Assembly: GCF_000377665.1 (NCBI RefSeq)
Contig: NZ_KB898651.1
Coordinates: 62,001-126,000 of the forward strand
DNA: 64,000 bases
DNA from: Vreelandella zhanjiangensis DSM 21076
Lineage (GTDB): Bacteria; Pseudomonadota; Gammaproteobacteria; Pseudomonadales; Halomonadaceae
Direction of reading: 5' to 3'
Shown: positions 43,975 through 53,255 of the stretch, in pieces
Layout of the letters: each line of letters begins with the position of its first letter
Numbering within the stretch: position 1 is the stretch's first letter
Program-made: the position numbers and the translations under genes
Notes under the pieces: generated by a model
Told to the model about the DNA's origin: nothing
Seen by the model: only the letters and a program-made list of their open reading frames with translations
Databases searched by the model: none

Positions 43975-45417
43975 TTACATACTAGGCTGCATTTGCGTTG
44001 GCTCAGCGCTTATTTCCAGCTCAAAAAGCCCGCTGTTCATACCGCTGAAGCCGCGTGCGATGACCGTATACGTACCCGGCAGCAGCTGTTGCTGCAGACG
44101 CGCATCGGTGCCGGTGCCACCATCGTCGTCGCTGTAAGCTACGCCTTCGCCTTCAAGCTCCAGGTAAGCATCAAAGTCGCTGGAGCGCATATCCACCGTT
44201 ACCAATGAGCTTTCATCAAGCTCAAGCTGGTAAGCCAGCGGCTCACCGTTAAACCAGCCGCTTAACGTCTCATCCGGCGTTAACGTACCATCGTTACGCA
44301 GCTCAACGCCTTCCGGCAGCTCGCGCGGCTCCATGGTGACGGTAAACAGGCCGCTATCGTTGCCGTACGCCGTACGTGCGGTTAGCTGATAGGTACCCGG
44401 CTCAAGAAAATCGGCAATGCGTGCATCCAGGTTGCCGCCGCTGTCATCGTCTTCACGGTAATAACCGTTAGGACCTTCGAGTACCAGATAGGCATCGATA
44501 TCGTCAGACGCCATATCAATCTGGTACATGCCCGCTTCTTCAACTTCTACCTGATAGGTAAGCTCTTGGCCACTGAACCAGCCGTTTAACGAGTCGCTAG
44601 ATGCAATCGTGCCATCGTTACGCAGCTCGCCATCGCCTGGCAGTTCGCGCGGCTCAGCGGATAACGTGAAAAGACCCGCGCTTTCGCCATAAGGGGCGCT
44701 GGCGGTCAACGTGTAACTGCCGGGTGCCAGGAAGTCAGAGATGCGTGCGTCAAGGTTACCGGCGCTATCGTCATCTTCACGTCGATAGCCGTTAGGTCCT
44801 TCAAGTACCAGATAGGCATCAAACTCATCAGAGCGCATTTCGACCTGATACATACCCGCTTCTTCGATGGTCAGGGTAAATTCACTTGTTGAGCCATCCA
44901 GCCAGCTATCCAAAGGAGCATCAACGGTCAGGACATTATCATCGCTTAGCTCAATCACCCGGCTGTTAAGCGTATAGGGTCCGTAGCTGCGTCCATCAGC
45001 ACCACTGACCACCACCATATAATCGCCATCTACTTCAATACGATGGCGGGCAGTGGGCGCATTGCTTAACAGCTGCAGTTGATCATCATAAATCGCAACC
45101 ACACCATTCAAGGCGCCACGCAGGCTAAATTCGACCAGATCGCCCTCTTGCAGGCTGATTGCGTAACGGTCGTAGCGGCTGCCATCGTTACCGTTAAGCA
45201 TGTCGCTGGAGGTGATCTCTCCTGACATCCGCTCGCCAAGCGTCACGCTTTCAAGCTCAGCCAGTGCACTAGGTGTCGCGCTTTGTTCAGCCGTTTCTGA
45301 TGCCGGTACGGGGTCAGATGCAAACGTTTCAGAAGGCAGGCTCTGAGCGACTAAAAAGCCGACAACAGCACCGCCTGCCGCAACAGCTATTAACGCAAAA
45401 GGAGAGGATTTAGCCAT
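43975..45417 (-). CDS. Exported protein with repeated PPC-like domains
   Basis: A 480-residue protein. The ATG at 45417, with AAGGG upstream, gives an N-terminal hydrophobic segment (FALIAVAAGGAVVGFLVAQ), which acts as a signal or anchor; a frame to 45510 is rejected. The rest is four similar ~95-residue beta-rich domains related to bacterial pre-peptidase C-terminal (PPC) domains, each with a YxIxxxxxDxYLxLEG-like strand, an aspartate-rich Ca-binding-like DDDS(G/A)GN(L)DARI and PGxYxLxAxxxxGxxSGLFxL. Two linkers are nearly identical (ELRNDGT). Role: probable surface or periplasmic binding scaffold. Confidence 0.85.
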   Translation of the reverse strand: MAKSSPFALIAVAAGGAVVGFLVAQSLPSETFASDPVPASETAEQSATPSALAELESVTLGERMSGEITSSDMLNGNDGSRYDRYAISLQEGDLVEFSLRGALNGVVAIYDDQLQLLSNAPTARHRIEVDGDYMVVVSGADGRSYGPYTLNSRVIELSDDNVLTVDAPLDSWLDGSTSEFTLTIEEAGMYQVEMRSDEFDAYLVLEGPNGYRREDDDSAGNLDARISDFLAPGSYTLTASAPYGESAGLFTLSAEPRELPGDGELRNDGTIASSDSLNGWFSGQELTYQVEVEEAGMYQIDMASDDIDAYLVLEGPNGYYREDDDSGGNLDARIADFLEPGTYQLTARTAYGNDSGLFTVTMEPRELPEGVELRNDGTLTPDETLSGWFNGEPLAYQLELDESSLVTVDMRSSDFDAYLELEGEGVAYSDDDGGTGTDARLQQQLLPGTYTVIARGFSGMNSGLFELEISAEPTQMQPSM

Positions 45418-45733
45418 TAGTACGCCCTTGTTCAATGACGGGAGGATGGGTCGTTCAGCAGTGCTTATTAAGATGCAATGGTAAGTAAAATGCTCAATGA
45501 GCGATATCATTTTAATGTACCAAAATAACTTTACTTATATTTTGACTTGTCTCTTTAAACCGCTGAAATAAAAGGGCATAACGTAAACAGCAGAAAAACC
45601 GTAATTTTGGGGCCAATTGCGTCGAACGTCTTAAAGCTTGCCGAGCTTATCCAGGCGCGTTACCATCGCTTCGCCTACCCGGCACCTCATTGAAACTTGC
45701 GAGACTCTCGACACGAATAACTGAGGTACTCCA
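45418..45733. other. Intergenic region between PPC-repeat gene and RlpA-like gene
   Basis: This 316-bp divergent gap holds no plausible gene. It includes a candidate promoter for the RlpA-like gene, listed separately. I see no repeat or strong hairpin. Confidence 0.6.
45542..45569 (+). promoter_or_regulatory. Candidate sigma70-type promoter upstream of RlpA-like gene
   Basis: TTGACT (45542-45547) and TGAAAT (45564-45569) with a 16-bp spacer, matching 5/6 and 4/6 of the -35 and -10 consensus. It lies about 165 bp upstream of the ATG at 45734. Confidence 0.3.
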
Positions 45734-46120
45734 ATGGGAGCCCCTAAACGACGACTCCGAACGAGTTGTTTAGCTGTAGTGCTTTTAGCCATTACAGCAA
45801 ATAGCGCGTTCGCAAACGATATAGATATAGATGGACAGGAAGGCGTTGCCTCCTACTACAGTGACCGCTTTCAAGGCGCCCTCACTGCCAGCGGAGAAGC
45901 CTTTGACCAGCAGGCATTAACGGCCGCTCATCCAAGCCTGCCGTTTGGATCGAAAGTGCTGGTGACACGCCCTGATACCGGGCAAGAAGTAGAGGTACTG
46001 ATTAATGATCGTGGCCCGTTTGTTCAAGGGCGCATTATTGATCTCTCAAAGCGGGCAGCACGTGCGTTAGGTATGCTGCGCCGAGGTACGGCCCCTGTTA
46101 TGGTCACGTTGCTGGATTAA
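45734..46120 (+). CDS. RlpA-like double-psi beta-barrel protein
   Basis: A 128-residue exported protein with a signal peptide ending near NSAFA and no lipobox. The double-psi barrel is clear: [35 protein letters not shown] and [20 protein letters not shown], including the catalytic-type Asp in NDRGPF. It lacks the C-terminal SPOR domain of full-length RlpA. The family cleaves or binds peptidoglycan glycan strands. A strong terminator follows. Confidence 0.88.
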   Translation: MGAPKRRLRTSCLAVVLLAITANSAFANDIDIDGQEGVASYYSDRFQGALTASGEAFDQQALTAAHPSLPFGSKVLVTRPDTGQEVEVLINDRGPFVQGRIIDLSKRAARALGMLRRGTAPVMVTLLD

Positions 46121-46198
46121 CGGATAACACACCCGCTAAGTGTGTGATACCCCTTAGGCGCTCAACGAAGTTTTAGTCACGCTGTTCGCAATATCGTA

Positions 46199-46231
46199 TA
46201 GGGCGCTCTCTTGAGAGCGCCCTATTTTTTT
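46199..46231 (+). terminator. Rho-independent terminator after RlpA-like gene
   Basis: Perfect 11-bp stem (TAGGGCGCTCT / AGAGCGCCCTA) with a CTTG loop and seven Ts. Confidence 0.93.
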
Positions 46232-46333
46232 GCCAAAAAAACGACACTGTAAAAAAATAACGAACTTGCAAGCAGGTTAATGATCTCTATGCTGCAAGTA
46301 CATTGATCCGACATGGCTTTGCAGGAGGCACCC

Positions 46334-47338
46334 ATGCAATCGCGTTATTTTACGCTTACCGACTATCCCAACGGCCTGCCCGAGCGCGAGCTGTTTACTC
46401 TAAAAACCCAGGAACTCCCTGAGCTCAATCCGGGCGAAGTGCGCATTCGCAACCGCTGGCTTTCCGTGGATCCTTACATGCGCGGCCGCATGAGCGGTCA
46501 GCACACTTACGTTGCGCCCTTTCGCCTCGGCCAGCCCATGGAAGGCGGTGCGATTGGTGAAGTGATCGCCTCAAACGATGAGCGCCTGAAAGAGGGCGAC
46601 ATCGTGAGCCACATGGGCGGCTGGCGCGATATTGCACAAATCTCGTCGGCAGGCGTTTATCCACTGCCTGATGCCAAGGTGCCCGAGCAAGCTTATCTTG
46701 GAGTGCTGGGCATGCCGGGCATGACGGCCTGGACCGGCCTTAATCTTATTGCCGAATGCCGCCCCGGTGACAACGTTCTGGTAAGTGCGGCAAGCGGTGC
46801 CGTTGGCTCATTGGTCGTTCAGCTGGCCAAGGCTAAAGGTTGTCATGTAGTGGGCATTGCCGGCGCCGCGCACAAGCTTGCCTGGCTTGAATCGCTGGGC
46901 GTGGAGCCGGTTACCTATAAGGATCGGGGTGCCCAAGAGCTCAGCGATGCTATACAGCTTGCAAGCCCGGAAGGCATCGATGTGTATTACGAAAATGTCG
47001 GCGGTATTTGCCTGGAAGCGGCGTTAAGCCAGCTAAATGAAGGCGCTCGCATTGCCGTGTGTGGCATGATCGATACCTATAATGCTGAAAAACCCACGCC
47101 GGGGCCCAGCAATCTGTCGCAGATGGTCGTGCGTAAAGCCAGGATGCAAGGGTTCATCGTGGCGGATCACTGGGAGCATTACCCCGAATTTCTTAAAGAA
47201 GTGGCACCGCAGGTAGCCGCAGGCGATATCGATTATAAAGAGACGGTTAAAGAGGGTCTGGAACAGACGCCTGATGCGTTTCTGGAACTGTTCCAAGGCG
47301 GCAATACAGGCAAGATGCTGGTTAAATTGACGGACTGA
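46334..47338 (+). CDS. NADPH-dependent oxidoreductase (CurA/leukotriene B4 dehydrogenase-like)
   Basis: A 334-residue zinc-less medium-chain dehydrogenase. It shows LSVDPYMRGRMSG, LGMPGMTAWTGL, the Rossmann-type VSAASGAVGSLVVQLAKAKG, YYENVGG and LEQTPDAFLELFQGGNTGKMLVKL, all typical of CurA/PTGR enzymes that reduce activated double bonds. GGAGG lies before the ATG at 46334; an ATG 21 bp earlier lacks one. Strong terminator after it; it stands alone as a single transcription unit. Confidence 0.9.
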   Translation: MQSRYFTLTDYPNGLPERELFTLKTQELPELNPGEVRIRNRWLSVDPYMRGRMSGQHTYVAPFRLGQPMEGGAIGEVIASNDERLKEGDIVSHMGGWRDIAQISSAGVYPLPDAKVPEQAYLGVLGMPGMTAWTGLNLIAECRPGDNVLVSAASGAVGSLVVQLAKAKGCHVVGIAGAAHKLAWLESLGVEPVTYKDRGAQELSDAIQLASPEGIDVYYENVGGICLEAALSQLNEGARIAVCGMIDTYNAEKPTPGPSNLSQMVVRKARMQGFIVADHWEHYPEFLKEVAPQVAAGDIDYKETVKEGLEQTPDAFLELFQGGNTGKMLVKLTD

Positions 47339-47375
47339 TACCGCTGTTTTTAAGCTTACGCTGCTTGAGTAACGT

Positions 47376-47413
47376 GCAGGGCCGCCCTCTTGAAGGGCGG
47401 CCCTGCTTTTTTT
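47376..47413 (+). terminator. Rho-independent terminator after CurA-like gene
   Basis: Perfect 13-bp G+C-rich stem (GCAGGGCCGCCCT and its complement) with a 5-nt loop and seven Ts. Confidence 0.93.
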
Positions 47414-47591
47414 GGGCAGGATTTATTCTCAAATCAGTTCGACCAAAAGCGAATTGATAATTAAAATAACCGTCAAGCTAATGTGTTTTAACCCATCGTT
47501 TGCACCGACTGATGGGTTAACGCACGTTGCCAGCGGTTAGCCGGCGCCATCGCCCGCTTGCCCTTAATACGTTGCTAACAGGGGAACTCTC

Positions 47592-50123
47592 ATGGATGAA
47601 AACAAGCGAACTCGCGGTCAATGGCCTGCCTTGCTGCTAGGCCTTTTGCTTATTATTGCAGGCTTGGCACTCGCCATTGGCGGCGGCAAGCTGCTTAGTT
47701 TAGGCGGCAGCGCCTATTACCTGATTGTCGGCATTGGCATTGCAGCTACCGGCATTCTGCTTGCCATGCGCCGCGGCGCTGCGCTTTGGCTTTACGCCCT
47801 GATTTTAATTGCCACACTGCTTTGGGCATTGTGGGAAGTCGGTTTGGATTGGTGGCAACTGGTGCCTCGGGTCGCCATTCTTGCCCTCATCGGTATTATC
47901 ATGCTGCTGCCCTGGTGGCGCAAACCGCTCCACTCACGCGGCGGAAGTCTTGCGCTGACGGCCAGCATTGCCGCCGCCATCGTGGTGGCCATTGCCAGTT
48001 TGATGGATGACCCGGCCCAAATAGAGGGCACCCTCGCAGAGAACCGCACAAGTGGCGATGTGAACCCGGCCCAGGTAGCCGGTGACGACTGGCCTGCCTA
48101 TGGCGGCACCAATGCAGGCACACACTACTCCTCGCTTAGCCAGATTACCCCAGACAATATCGGTGAACTCGAAGAAGTATGGCGCATTCAAACCGGCGAT
48201 GAGCCCGGCTCCAACGCTCCGCCTGAAATCACCAACCAGAATACGCCGCTGAAGGTTAACGACAGTCTGTATATCTGCACGTCGCACAGCCGCGCCATGG
48301 CGCTTTCCCCGGAAACCGGTGAAACGATCTGGGAATTTGATCCACAAATCAGTACCCAGGGCGCCGACGACTTCTCCGGCTGGGCGCACATGACCTGCCG
48401 CGGCCTGGCCTATTATGATGCAGCCAACTACGCCTCCAGTGATGAAAGCGCCGACGCTGCCATTGACGCAGATACCGGTACTACCGACGAGCCTTCCGCG
48501 CTGTTTGCCGACAGCGATGCTTTTGACATCGATGTTTCGCTGCTGGGTGGCTTTGAAACCACCGCTGCGAATGAGGGTGAAAATGCTCCCTCGGCGATTA
48601 TCAGCCAAACCGACGTCATGTGCCCGCGTCGCCTTTACCTGCCTACCGCCGATGCTCGCCTGATCGCGCTTAATGCGGATACCGGCGAACGCTGCGAAGG
48701 GTTTGGTGAAAACGGTGAGGTGGATCTGACCCGCAATATTGGCAGTTTTGATCCAGGCGGCTATTACTCTACCTCCCCAGCCACAGTGACCGAGAACCTG
48801 GTAATTCTGGGTGGTCACGTGACTGATAACAGCTCGACTGATGAGCCATCCGGCGTTATCCGAGCCTTTGACGTACGCACCGGCGAGCTGGTCTGGAACT
48901 GGGATAGCGGTAACCCGGATGACACCACGCCTATCGAAGAGGGTGAAACCTATACCCGCAACTCGCCTAACGTCTGGCCGCCGATCAGCGTTGATGAAGA
49001 GCTAGGCCTGGTTTATCTGCCCATGGGTAATGCCACGCCCGACCAGTACGGCGCGGATCGTACCGAAAACGATGAAACCTACAGTGCCGGCTTAGTCGCG
49101 CTTGAGCTCGAAACAGGCCAGGTGGCTTGGGTCTATCAGTTTGTTCATCACGACCTGTGGGACATGGATATGCCGGCCCAGCCCGTGCTGATTGATCTTG
49201 CAACCGATGAAGGCACCCAGCCTGCGGTGATTCAGCCGACCAAGCAGGGCAGCCTGTATGTGCTCAACCGTGAAACCGGTGAGGCCATTGTTCCGATTGA
49301 AGAAATCCCCGTCCCTCAAGGCGCAGTAGAAGGCGACTGGACGGCAGAAACACAGCCACGCTCAGCGCTGAACCTATTGCCACCGCCGCTTACCGAGCGC
49401 GATATGTGGGGCGCATCGCCCTTTGATCAGATGATGTGCCGCATTCAGTTCAATTCATTGCGCTATGAGGGCCAGTACACGCCGCCGTCGCTGGAAGGCA
49501 GCATTATTTACCCGGGTAACGTCGGCGTAATGAACTGGGGCGGCGTCGCGGTTGATCCTGAACGCCAGGCACTGTTCACCGGCGCCAAGTACCTCGCCTT
49601 CGTTTCACGTTTGATTCCGCGTGACGAAGTGGAAGAGGGCCAGGGCTCGGCCAGCGAACAGGGCCTTCAGCCCAATACCGGCGCACCTTATGCTGTTGAG
49701 CTAGGCCCGCTGCTGTCAATTTTTGATCTGCCCTGCCAAGCACCGTCTTGGGGCGATGTAGCGGGTATCGATCTGCAAAGTGCGGAAGTCGTCTGGAAAC
49801 ATCGTAACGGCACCACCCGCGACAGCATGCCCCTTGGCTTGCCGATTGGCCTGCCCGTGGGTGTTCCGGCACTCGGTGGCCCGCTGACCACCGCAGGCGG
49901 TGTTACCTTTATGTCGGGCACGCTGGATCAGTACCTGCGGGGTTACGATATCACCACCGGTGAAGAGCTTTATAAAGCTCGCCTGCCTGCAGGTGGCCAG
50001 GCCACGCCTATGACCTATACCGGCGCCGACGGCCGTCAGTACGTTGTGGTAACGGCCGGTGGTCACGGCACCTTTGGTACCTTGATGGGTGACTACGTGA
50101 TCGGTTATGCCTTACCCGAGTAA
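47592..50123 (+). CDS. gcd: Membrane-bound PQQ-dependent dehydrogenase (glucose/quinate type)
   Basis: An 843-residue quinoprotein. The first ~150 residues contain five membrane spans, as in Gcd; then a periplasmic propeller starts at DDWPAYGGTNAGTHYSSLSQI and ends with GGPLTTAGGVTFMSGTLDQYLRGYD and ADGRQYVVVTAGGHG, all typical of the PQQ dehydrogenase family. It oxidises aldoses (e.g. glucose to gluconolactone) in the periplasm and passes electrons to ubiquinone; the quinate/shikimate subfamily is an alternative. It needs PQQ, and no PQQ synthesis gene is in the window. A PqqU-like receptor gene converges on it. Confidence 0.9.
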   Translation: MDENKRTRGQWPALLLGLLLIIAGLALAIGGGKLLSLGGSAYYLIVGIGIAATGILLAMRRGAALWLYALILIATLLWALWEVGLDWWQLVPRVAILALIGIIMLLPWWRKPLHSRGGSLALTASIAAAIVVAIASLMDDPAQIEGTLAENRTSGDVNPAQVAGDDWPAYGGTNAGTHYSSLSQITPDNIGELEEVWRIQTGDEPGSNAPPEITNQNTPLKVNDSLYICTSHSRAMALSPETGETIWEFDPQISTQGADDFSGWAHMTCRGLAYYDAANYASSDESADAAIDADTGTTDEPSALFADSDAFDIDVSLLGGFETTAANEGENAPSAIISQTDVMCPRRLYLPTADARLIALNADTGERCEGFGENGEVDLTRNIGSFDPGGYYSTSPATVTENLVILGGHVTDNSSTDEPSGVIRAFDVRTGELVWNWDSGNPDDTTPIEEGETYTRNSPNVWPPISVDEELGLVYLPMGNATPDQYGADRTENDETYSAGLVALELETGQVAWVYQFVHHDLWDMDMPAQPVLIDLATDEGTQPAVIQPTKQGSLYVLNRETGEAIVPIEEIPVPQGAVEGDWTAETQPRSALNLLPPPLTERDMWGASPFDQMMCRIQFNSLRYEGQYTPPSLEGSIIYPGNVGVMNWGGVAVDPERQALFTGAKYLAFVSRLIPRDEVEEGQGSASEQGLQPNTGAPYAVELGPLLSIFDLPCQAPSWGDVAGIDLQSAEVVWKHRNGTTRDSMPLGLPIGLPVGVPALGGPLTTAGGVTFMSGTLDQYLRGYDITTGEELYKARLPAGGQATPMTYTGADGRQYVVVTAGGHGTFGTLMGDYVIGYALPE

Positions 50124-50155
50124 GGCTTACCGACCGACATAGTCGATCGACACGA

Positions 50156-50185
50156 AAACGGGCAGCCCAAGGGCTGCCCGTTTTT
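50156..50185. terminator. Bidirectional terminator between gcd and PqqU-like receptor
   Basis: AACGGGCAGCCC and its complement form a long stem with a small loop, flanked by an A-run and a T-run, so it can end transcription from both sides. Confidence 0.9.
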
Positions 50186-50224
50186 ATTGCCACTTTTATT
50201 TTCTGGAAACTATTTTCTGAAAGC

Positions 50225-52273
50225 TTAAAAGCGCACTTCCAAACCGCCATAAACACTGCGCCCCGGCGCTGGCTCATAAAAACGCCCAAAGGTGCCGTTC
50301 AAGCGCACGTTGGCATAGTGGTCTTCATCAAACAGATTACGCACGCCCACGTAAGCGTTTAACAACGTATCGCCACCCAGTTGCCAGCCATCGCCTACCC
50401 GCAGGTTGACCAGCCAATAGCTGTCAATCTCCGTTTCATTGGCATTGTCGGCCACCATGTCGCCCACATACTGAGTTTCAAGCGTGGCAAAACGGTGTGC
50501 CAGCCCCTCCCAGGTTAACTGGTTAACCCAAGTCTGCTCGGGCAGGCCGGGGAGGCGGTTGCCGTCAAAGCGCTCACTGGGCGTGGCAAACTCGTCAAAC
50601 TCATAGCGAGCCAAGGTTAACGCGCTGTTCAAACGCCACTGGTCCGCTAACTGCCAGCCAAGGGAAAGTTCCAGGCCGTCGCGGTTGGTATCGCCCGCAT
50701 TCTGGTAGAAGGTACGCCCACCTTCATCAAAAGGCACCAGCTCATCGCGTACGCGCACCGAGAACAGGGCGAGGTCGTAATCCATGGCCAGCGGTTCGAT
50801 ATATCCCCGCGTACCCACCTCACGGTTCCAGGCTTTTTGCGGCTCAATGGACGGGTTGAAGCCACCACCTATTGGGTTGGCAAACTCGGAGAACGTCGGC
50901 GTTTCAAACGCAGTGCCGGTGTTGATATACACCTGATGCCGAGGGCGATAGCGATAGCTTAGACCGGCGGAGCCACTCCACTCATTAAAGGTACGCTCGC
51001 CACTTTGATCACCATCAGCCAAGTACCGATCATTCACATCCAGATCAACACGATCAAAGCGCGCACCCAGGGAAAGCGTTACCTGCTCGGTGAGCCCCAA
51101 ATCACCCTGAGCAAACACCCCGGTAGAGGTTGCCGTTTGGGTTTCATCCGCCACCTGCTCACCTACGCCGCCTTGGGCATTAACGTTGCGCCGGAAGCGA
51201 TCATCATCCTGGCGGGCCACGTCCACCCCCGCCACATAGCTTAACGGCAGCTCGCCTAGGGCGATTTCATGATGATACTCGGCACTCGCGCCCATATAGT
51301 CGCGCTGATAGCCCAAACGGCTATCACCCACGTAAGGTAACTGCTGTTCAAAATCACGCCGAGCGATAAAGCCTTTCAGGTAGAACTCACCTGGCCCTGC
51401 GGACAAATCCTCGTACTGCAAGCCGATAAGTTGCTGATCGACATTCTGTCCAGCGTCCAGCGCCAGCGAATTCGGCGCAGCCTGATGCCGCCCGCTTGCC
51501 ACTTCACCAGCATTCAGCGCGCCGGGGTCTTCCGAACGAGGGTTTTCCAGAAGATTCACAATCGCCGTCAGCGCCCGCTCGCTACCCAGCTCGCGACGCA
51601 GTTTGGCATTGAGCAGGTATTTCTCGGTTGAGCTTTGATCGCGGTAGCCATCCACATTGAGCGCTGAAAAACTGACGTTGTGCGACCAGTCGCCCTGAGA
51701 ACCACCGGTTTGCAGGGATGCCTTGCGATATCCGTCGCTGCCCGCCTCTACACGCAGGCGTGTACCCGGATTTTCGCGACCATCGGCGGTGGTCACATCG
51801 ATCACCCCGCCCGCGGCGTTGCCGTAAAGCACGGACGAAGGCCCACGAATCACTTCGATACGCTCGGCGCTATCCAGATCAATGGCGTCCAGCTGCGCCT
51901 GACCATCGGGCAAGGTATAGGGAATACCATCGACCATCACCGTAATCCCGCGCACCCCAAACGGGGCGCGAGCACCAAAGCCCCGAATGGCAATCCGCTG
52001 GCCCTGGGCAAAGTTGTCACGGTTCTGAATGAAAACCCCGGGCACACCGACCAGCGTCTCATCCAGCCGAACACGCTGCTGGCCCTGGGCAATGGTTTCC
52101 TGGTCCACGGTGGAAACCGCCGCCGGCGTTGCGTAAAGCTCACGTGCCAAACGCGGTGCGCTTACTTCGACCGTAGGCAATGCCTGCACCGATGCTGGCT
52201 CGTTTTGCGCCCAAAGGGGGCTTGAGACCGCAAGGCCTGTCAGCATTAGCGACGGCGGCAACAGCTTATACAT
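50225..52273 (-). CDS. pqqU: TonB-dependent receptor, PqqU (YncD)-like
   Basis: A 682-residue outer-membrane receptor with signal peptide ending at LWAQN. The ATG at 52273 with AAGGGA is preferred; the frame to 52351 would add residues before the signal. It resembles E. coli YncD/PqqU in many places: TPAAVSTVD, LTGVPG-like VGVPGVFIQNRDNFAQ, GFGARAPFGVRGI, VDGIPYTLPDGQ, VIRGPSSVLYGNAAGGV, GYRDQS, GTAFETPT and GRFYEPAPGR. PqqU imports PQQ. Its convergent partner gcd needs PQQ, so scavenging is a plausible role. Confidence 0.8.
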   Translation of the reverse strand: MYKLLPPSLMLTGLAVSSPLWAQNEPASVQALPTVEVSAPRLARELYATPAAVSTVDQETIAQGQQRVRLDETLVGVPGVFIQNRDNFAQGQRIAIRGFGARAPFGVRGITVMVDGIPYTLPDGQAQLDAIDLDSAERIEVIRGPSSVLYGNAAGGVIDVTTADGRENPGTRLRVEAGSDGYRKASLQTGGSQGDWSHNVSFSALNVDGYRDQSSTEKYLLNAKLRRELGSERALTAIVNLLENPRSEDPGALNAGEVASGRHQAAPNSLALDAGQNVDQQLIGLQYEDLSAGPGEFYLKGFIARRDFEQQLPYVGDSRLGYQRDYMGASAEYHHEIALGELPLSYVAGVDVARQDDDRFRRNVNAQGGVGEQVADETQTATSTGVFAQGDLGLTEQVTLSLGARFDRVDLDVNDRYLADGDQSGERTFNEWSGSAGLSYRYRPRHQVYINTGTAFETPTFSEFANPIGGGFNPSIEPQKAWNREVGTRGYIEPLAMDYDLALFSVRVRDELVPFDEGGRTFYQNAGDTNRDGLELSLGWQLADQWRLNSALTLARYEFDEFATPSERFDGNRLPGLPEQTWVNQLTWEGLAHRFATLETQYVGDMVADNANETEIDSYWLVNLRVGDGWQLGGDTLLNAYVGVRNLFDEDHYANVRLNGTFGRFYEPAPGRSVYGGLEVRF

Positions 52274-52453
52274 GGATTCCCTTCCCTTTTTTTGATAATC
52301 GTTTTCTTGATCATTCGGTTTTTGATAATTCGGCGTAACTGGGTGAACCACAATCTCAACACCAAGTCTAACAAGCCTAGACGCGTTCGCTAAGTGTGAA
52401 CTCTGCGTCTACACTTGCAAGGAGTAACGTACCGATTAAGCAAAGGAGGCTTT

Positions 52454-52627
52454 ATGGCGCTTACTGCAACAGATCCCATCAAGATGATTTTCGCGATTAT
52501 CTTGCCGCCGCTAGGCGTATTTTTTGAAGTTGGCCTAAAGGGACATTTCTGGCTCAACATCATTTTGACACTGTTTGGTTTTATTCCAGGCGTCATTCAC
52601 GCGTTTTATGTCATCTTGAAGCACTAA
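52454..52627 (+). CDS. YqaE/Pmp3 family membrane peptide
   Basis: A 57-residue protein with two membrane spans: MIFAIILPPLGVFFEVGL and WLNIILTLFGFIPGVIHAFYVIL. This is the YqaE/Pmp3 (UPF0057) pattern, linked to ion and salt stress in other organisms. AAAGGAGG precedes the ATG at 52454; a longer frame from 52415 starts with TTG and is less likely. A strong terminator follows. Confidence 0.9.
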   Translation: MALTATDPIKMIFAIILPPLGVFFEVGLKGHFWLNIILTLFGFIPGVIHAFYVILKH

Positions 52628-52646
52628 CCACGCTTACCCCGTTATT

Positions 52647-52676
52647 AACAACCCGAGCCATTGGCTCGGGTTGTTT
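52647..52676 (+). terminator. Terminator after YqaE/Pmp3 gene
   Basis: A perfect 13-bp stem (AACAACCCGAGCC / GGCTCGGGTTGTT) with a 3-nt loop, followed by TTTCGTTTG-type Ts. Confidence 0.85.
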
Positions 52677-52698
52677 CGTTTGTGTGGTACTTAATCAC

Positions 52699-52710
52699 GG
52701 GGGGGGGGGG
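52699..52710. repeat. Homopolymer of twelve G
   Basis: An uninterrupted run of twelve guanines lies between the Pmp3 terminator and the deaminase gene. Such tracts are prone to slippage in replication, and to sequencing error. Confidence 0.9.
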
Positions 52711-52755
52711 TTATGAGAAATCGCTGGGTGGGCGTAAGCCGCTTTCGCACAAAGC

Positions 52756-53229
52756 CTAGACTGCGTGGCGGCGCTGATGCAGGGCATGAACCTTTTCATC
52801 CATACTGGCGATGGGGCCTTCTACTTCAAGCGCCGGTACTATCTGACCGATAGGCAAGGCCTTGATCGGCGACGGTGCCACACCCAGATCCTCCAGCCAG
52901 CGTCCTAACTGCTCGGATGAACTGATATACACGATGCGCCCAAGCCCGGCCCAACCATGAGCGGCCGCGCACATGGGGCAGTGCTCGCCGGTGGTGTAAA
53001 CCGTTGCGTTGGCACGCGCCTCGGGTGTCATGTGCTGGGCCGCCCAACGCGCCAACGTGAACTCGGGGTGCTGGGTGGCATCACCGCTTGCAATGCGGTT
53101 GCGGTCTTCCGCCAGAATTTCTCCCTCGGCGCTGACCAGTACACTGCCAAAGGGCTCATCGCCCGCCTCAAGCGCCTCTTCTGCAAGCGCCAGGGCCCGG
53201 TTCAGATAGATCTGCTCTTGTGCCTTCAT
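52756..53229 (-). CDS. Nucleoside deaminase (CMP/dCMP deaminase superfamily)
   Basis: A 157-residue zinc deaminase. Zinc motifs are HPE (residues about 54-56, HPEFTLARW) and C-P-M-C in GEHCPMCAAA; the catalytic Glu is in the first. The size and DEPFGSVLVSAEG opening match the guanine deaminase/TadA-like family, but it is not tRNA-specific by any visible tail. It starts 26 bp downstream of the symporter stop, same strand, so it is probably cotranscribed. Confidence 0.87.
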   Translation of the reverse strand: MKAQEQIYLNRALALAEEALEAGDEPFGSVLVSAEGEILAEDRNRIASGDATQHPEFTLARWAAQHMTPEARANATVYTTGEHCPMCAAAHGWAGLGRIVYISSSEQLGRWLEDLGVAPSPIKALPIGQIVPALEVEGPIASMDEKVHALHQRRHAV

Positions 53230-53255
53230 CGCGGATACTCCTGTAGGTTAGCCGC

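Noticed and set aside
47934..48818. A 294-codon open frame antisense to the PQQ dehydrogenase gene
   Set aside because: It lies within a strongly conserved gene on the opposite strand and has no recognisable domain or ribosome-binding site; a shadow frame of G+C-rich coding sequence.
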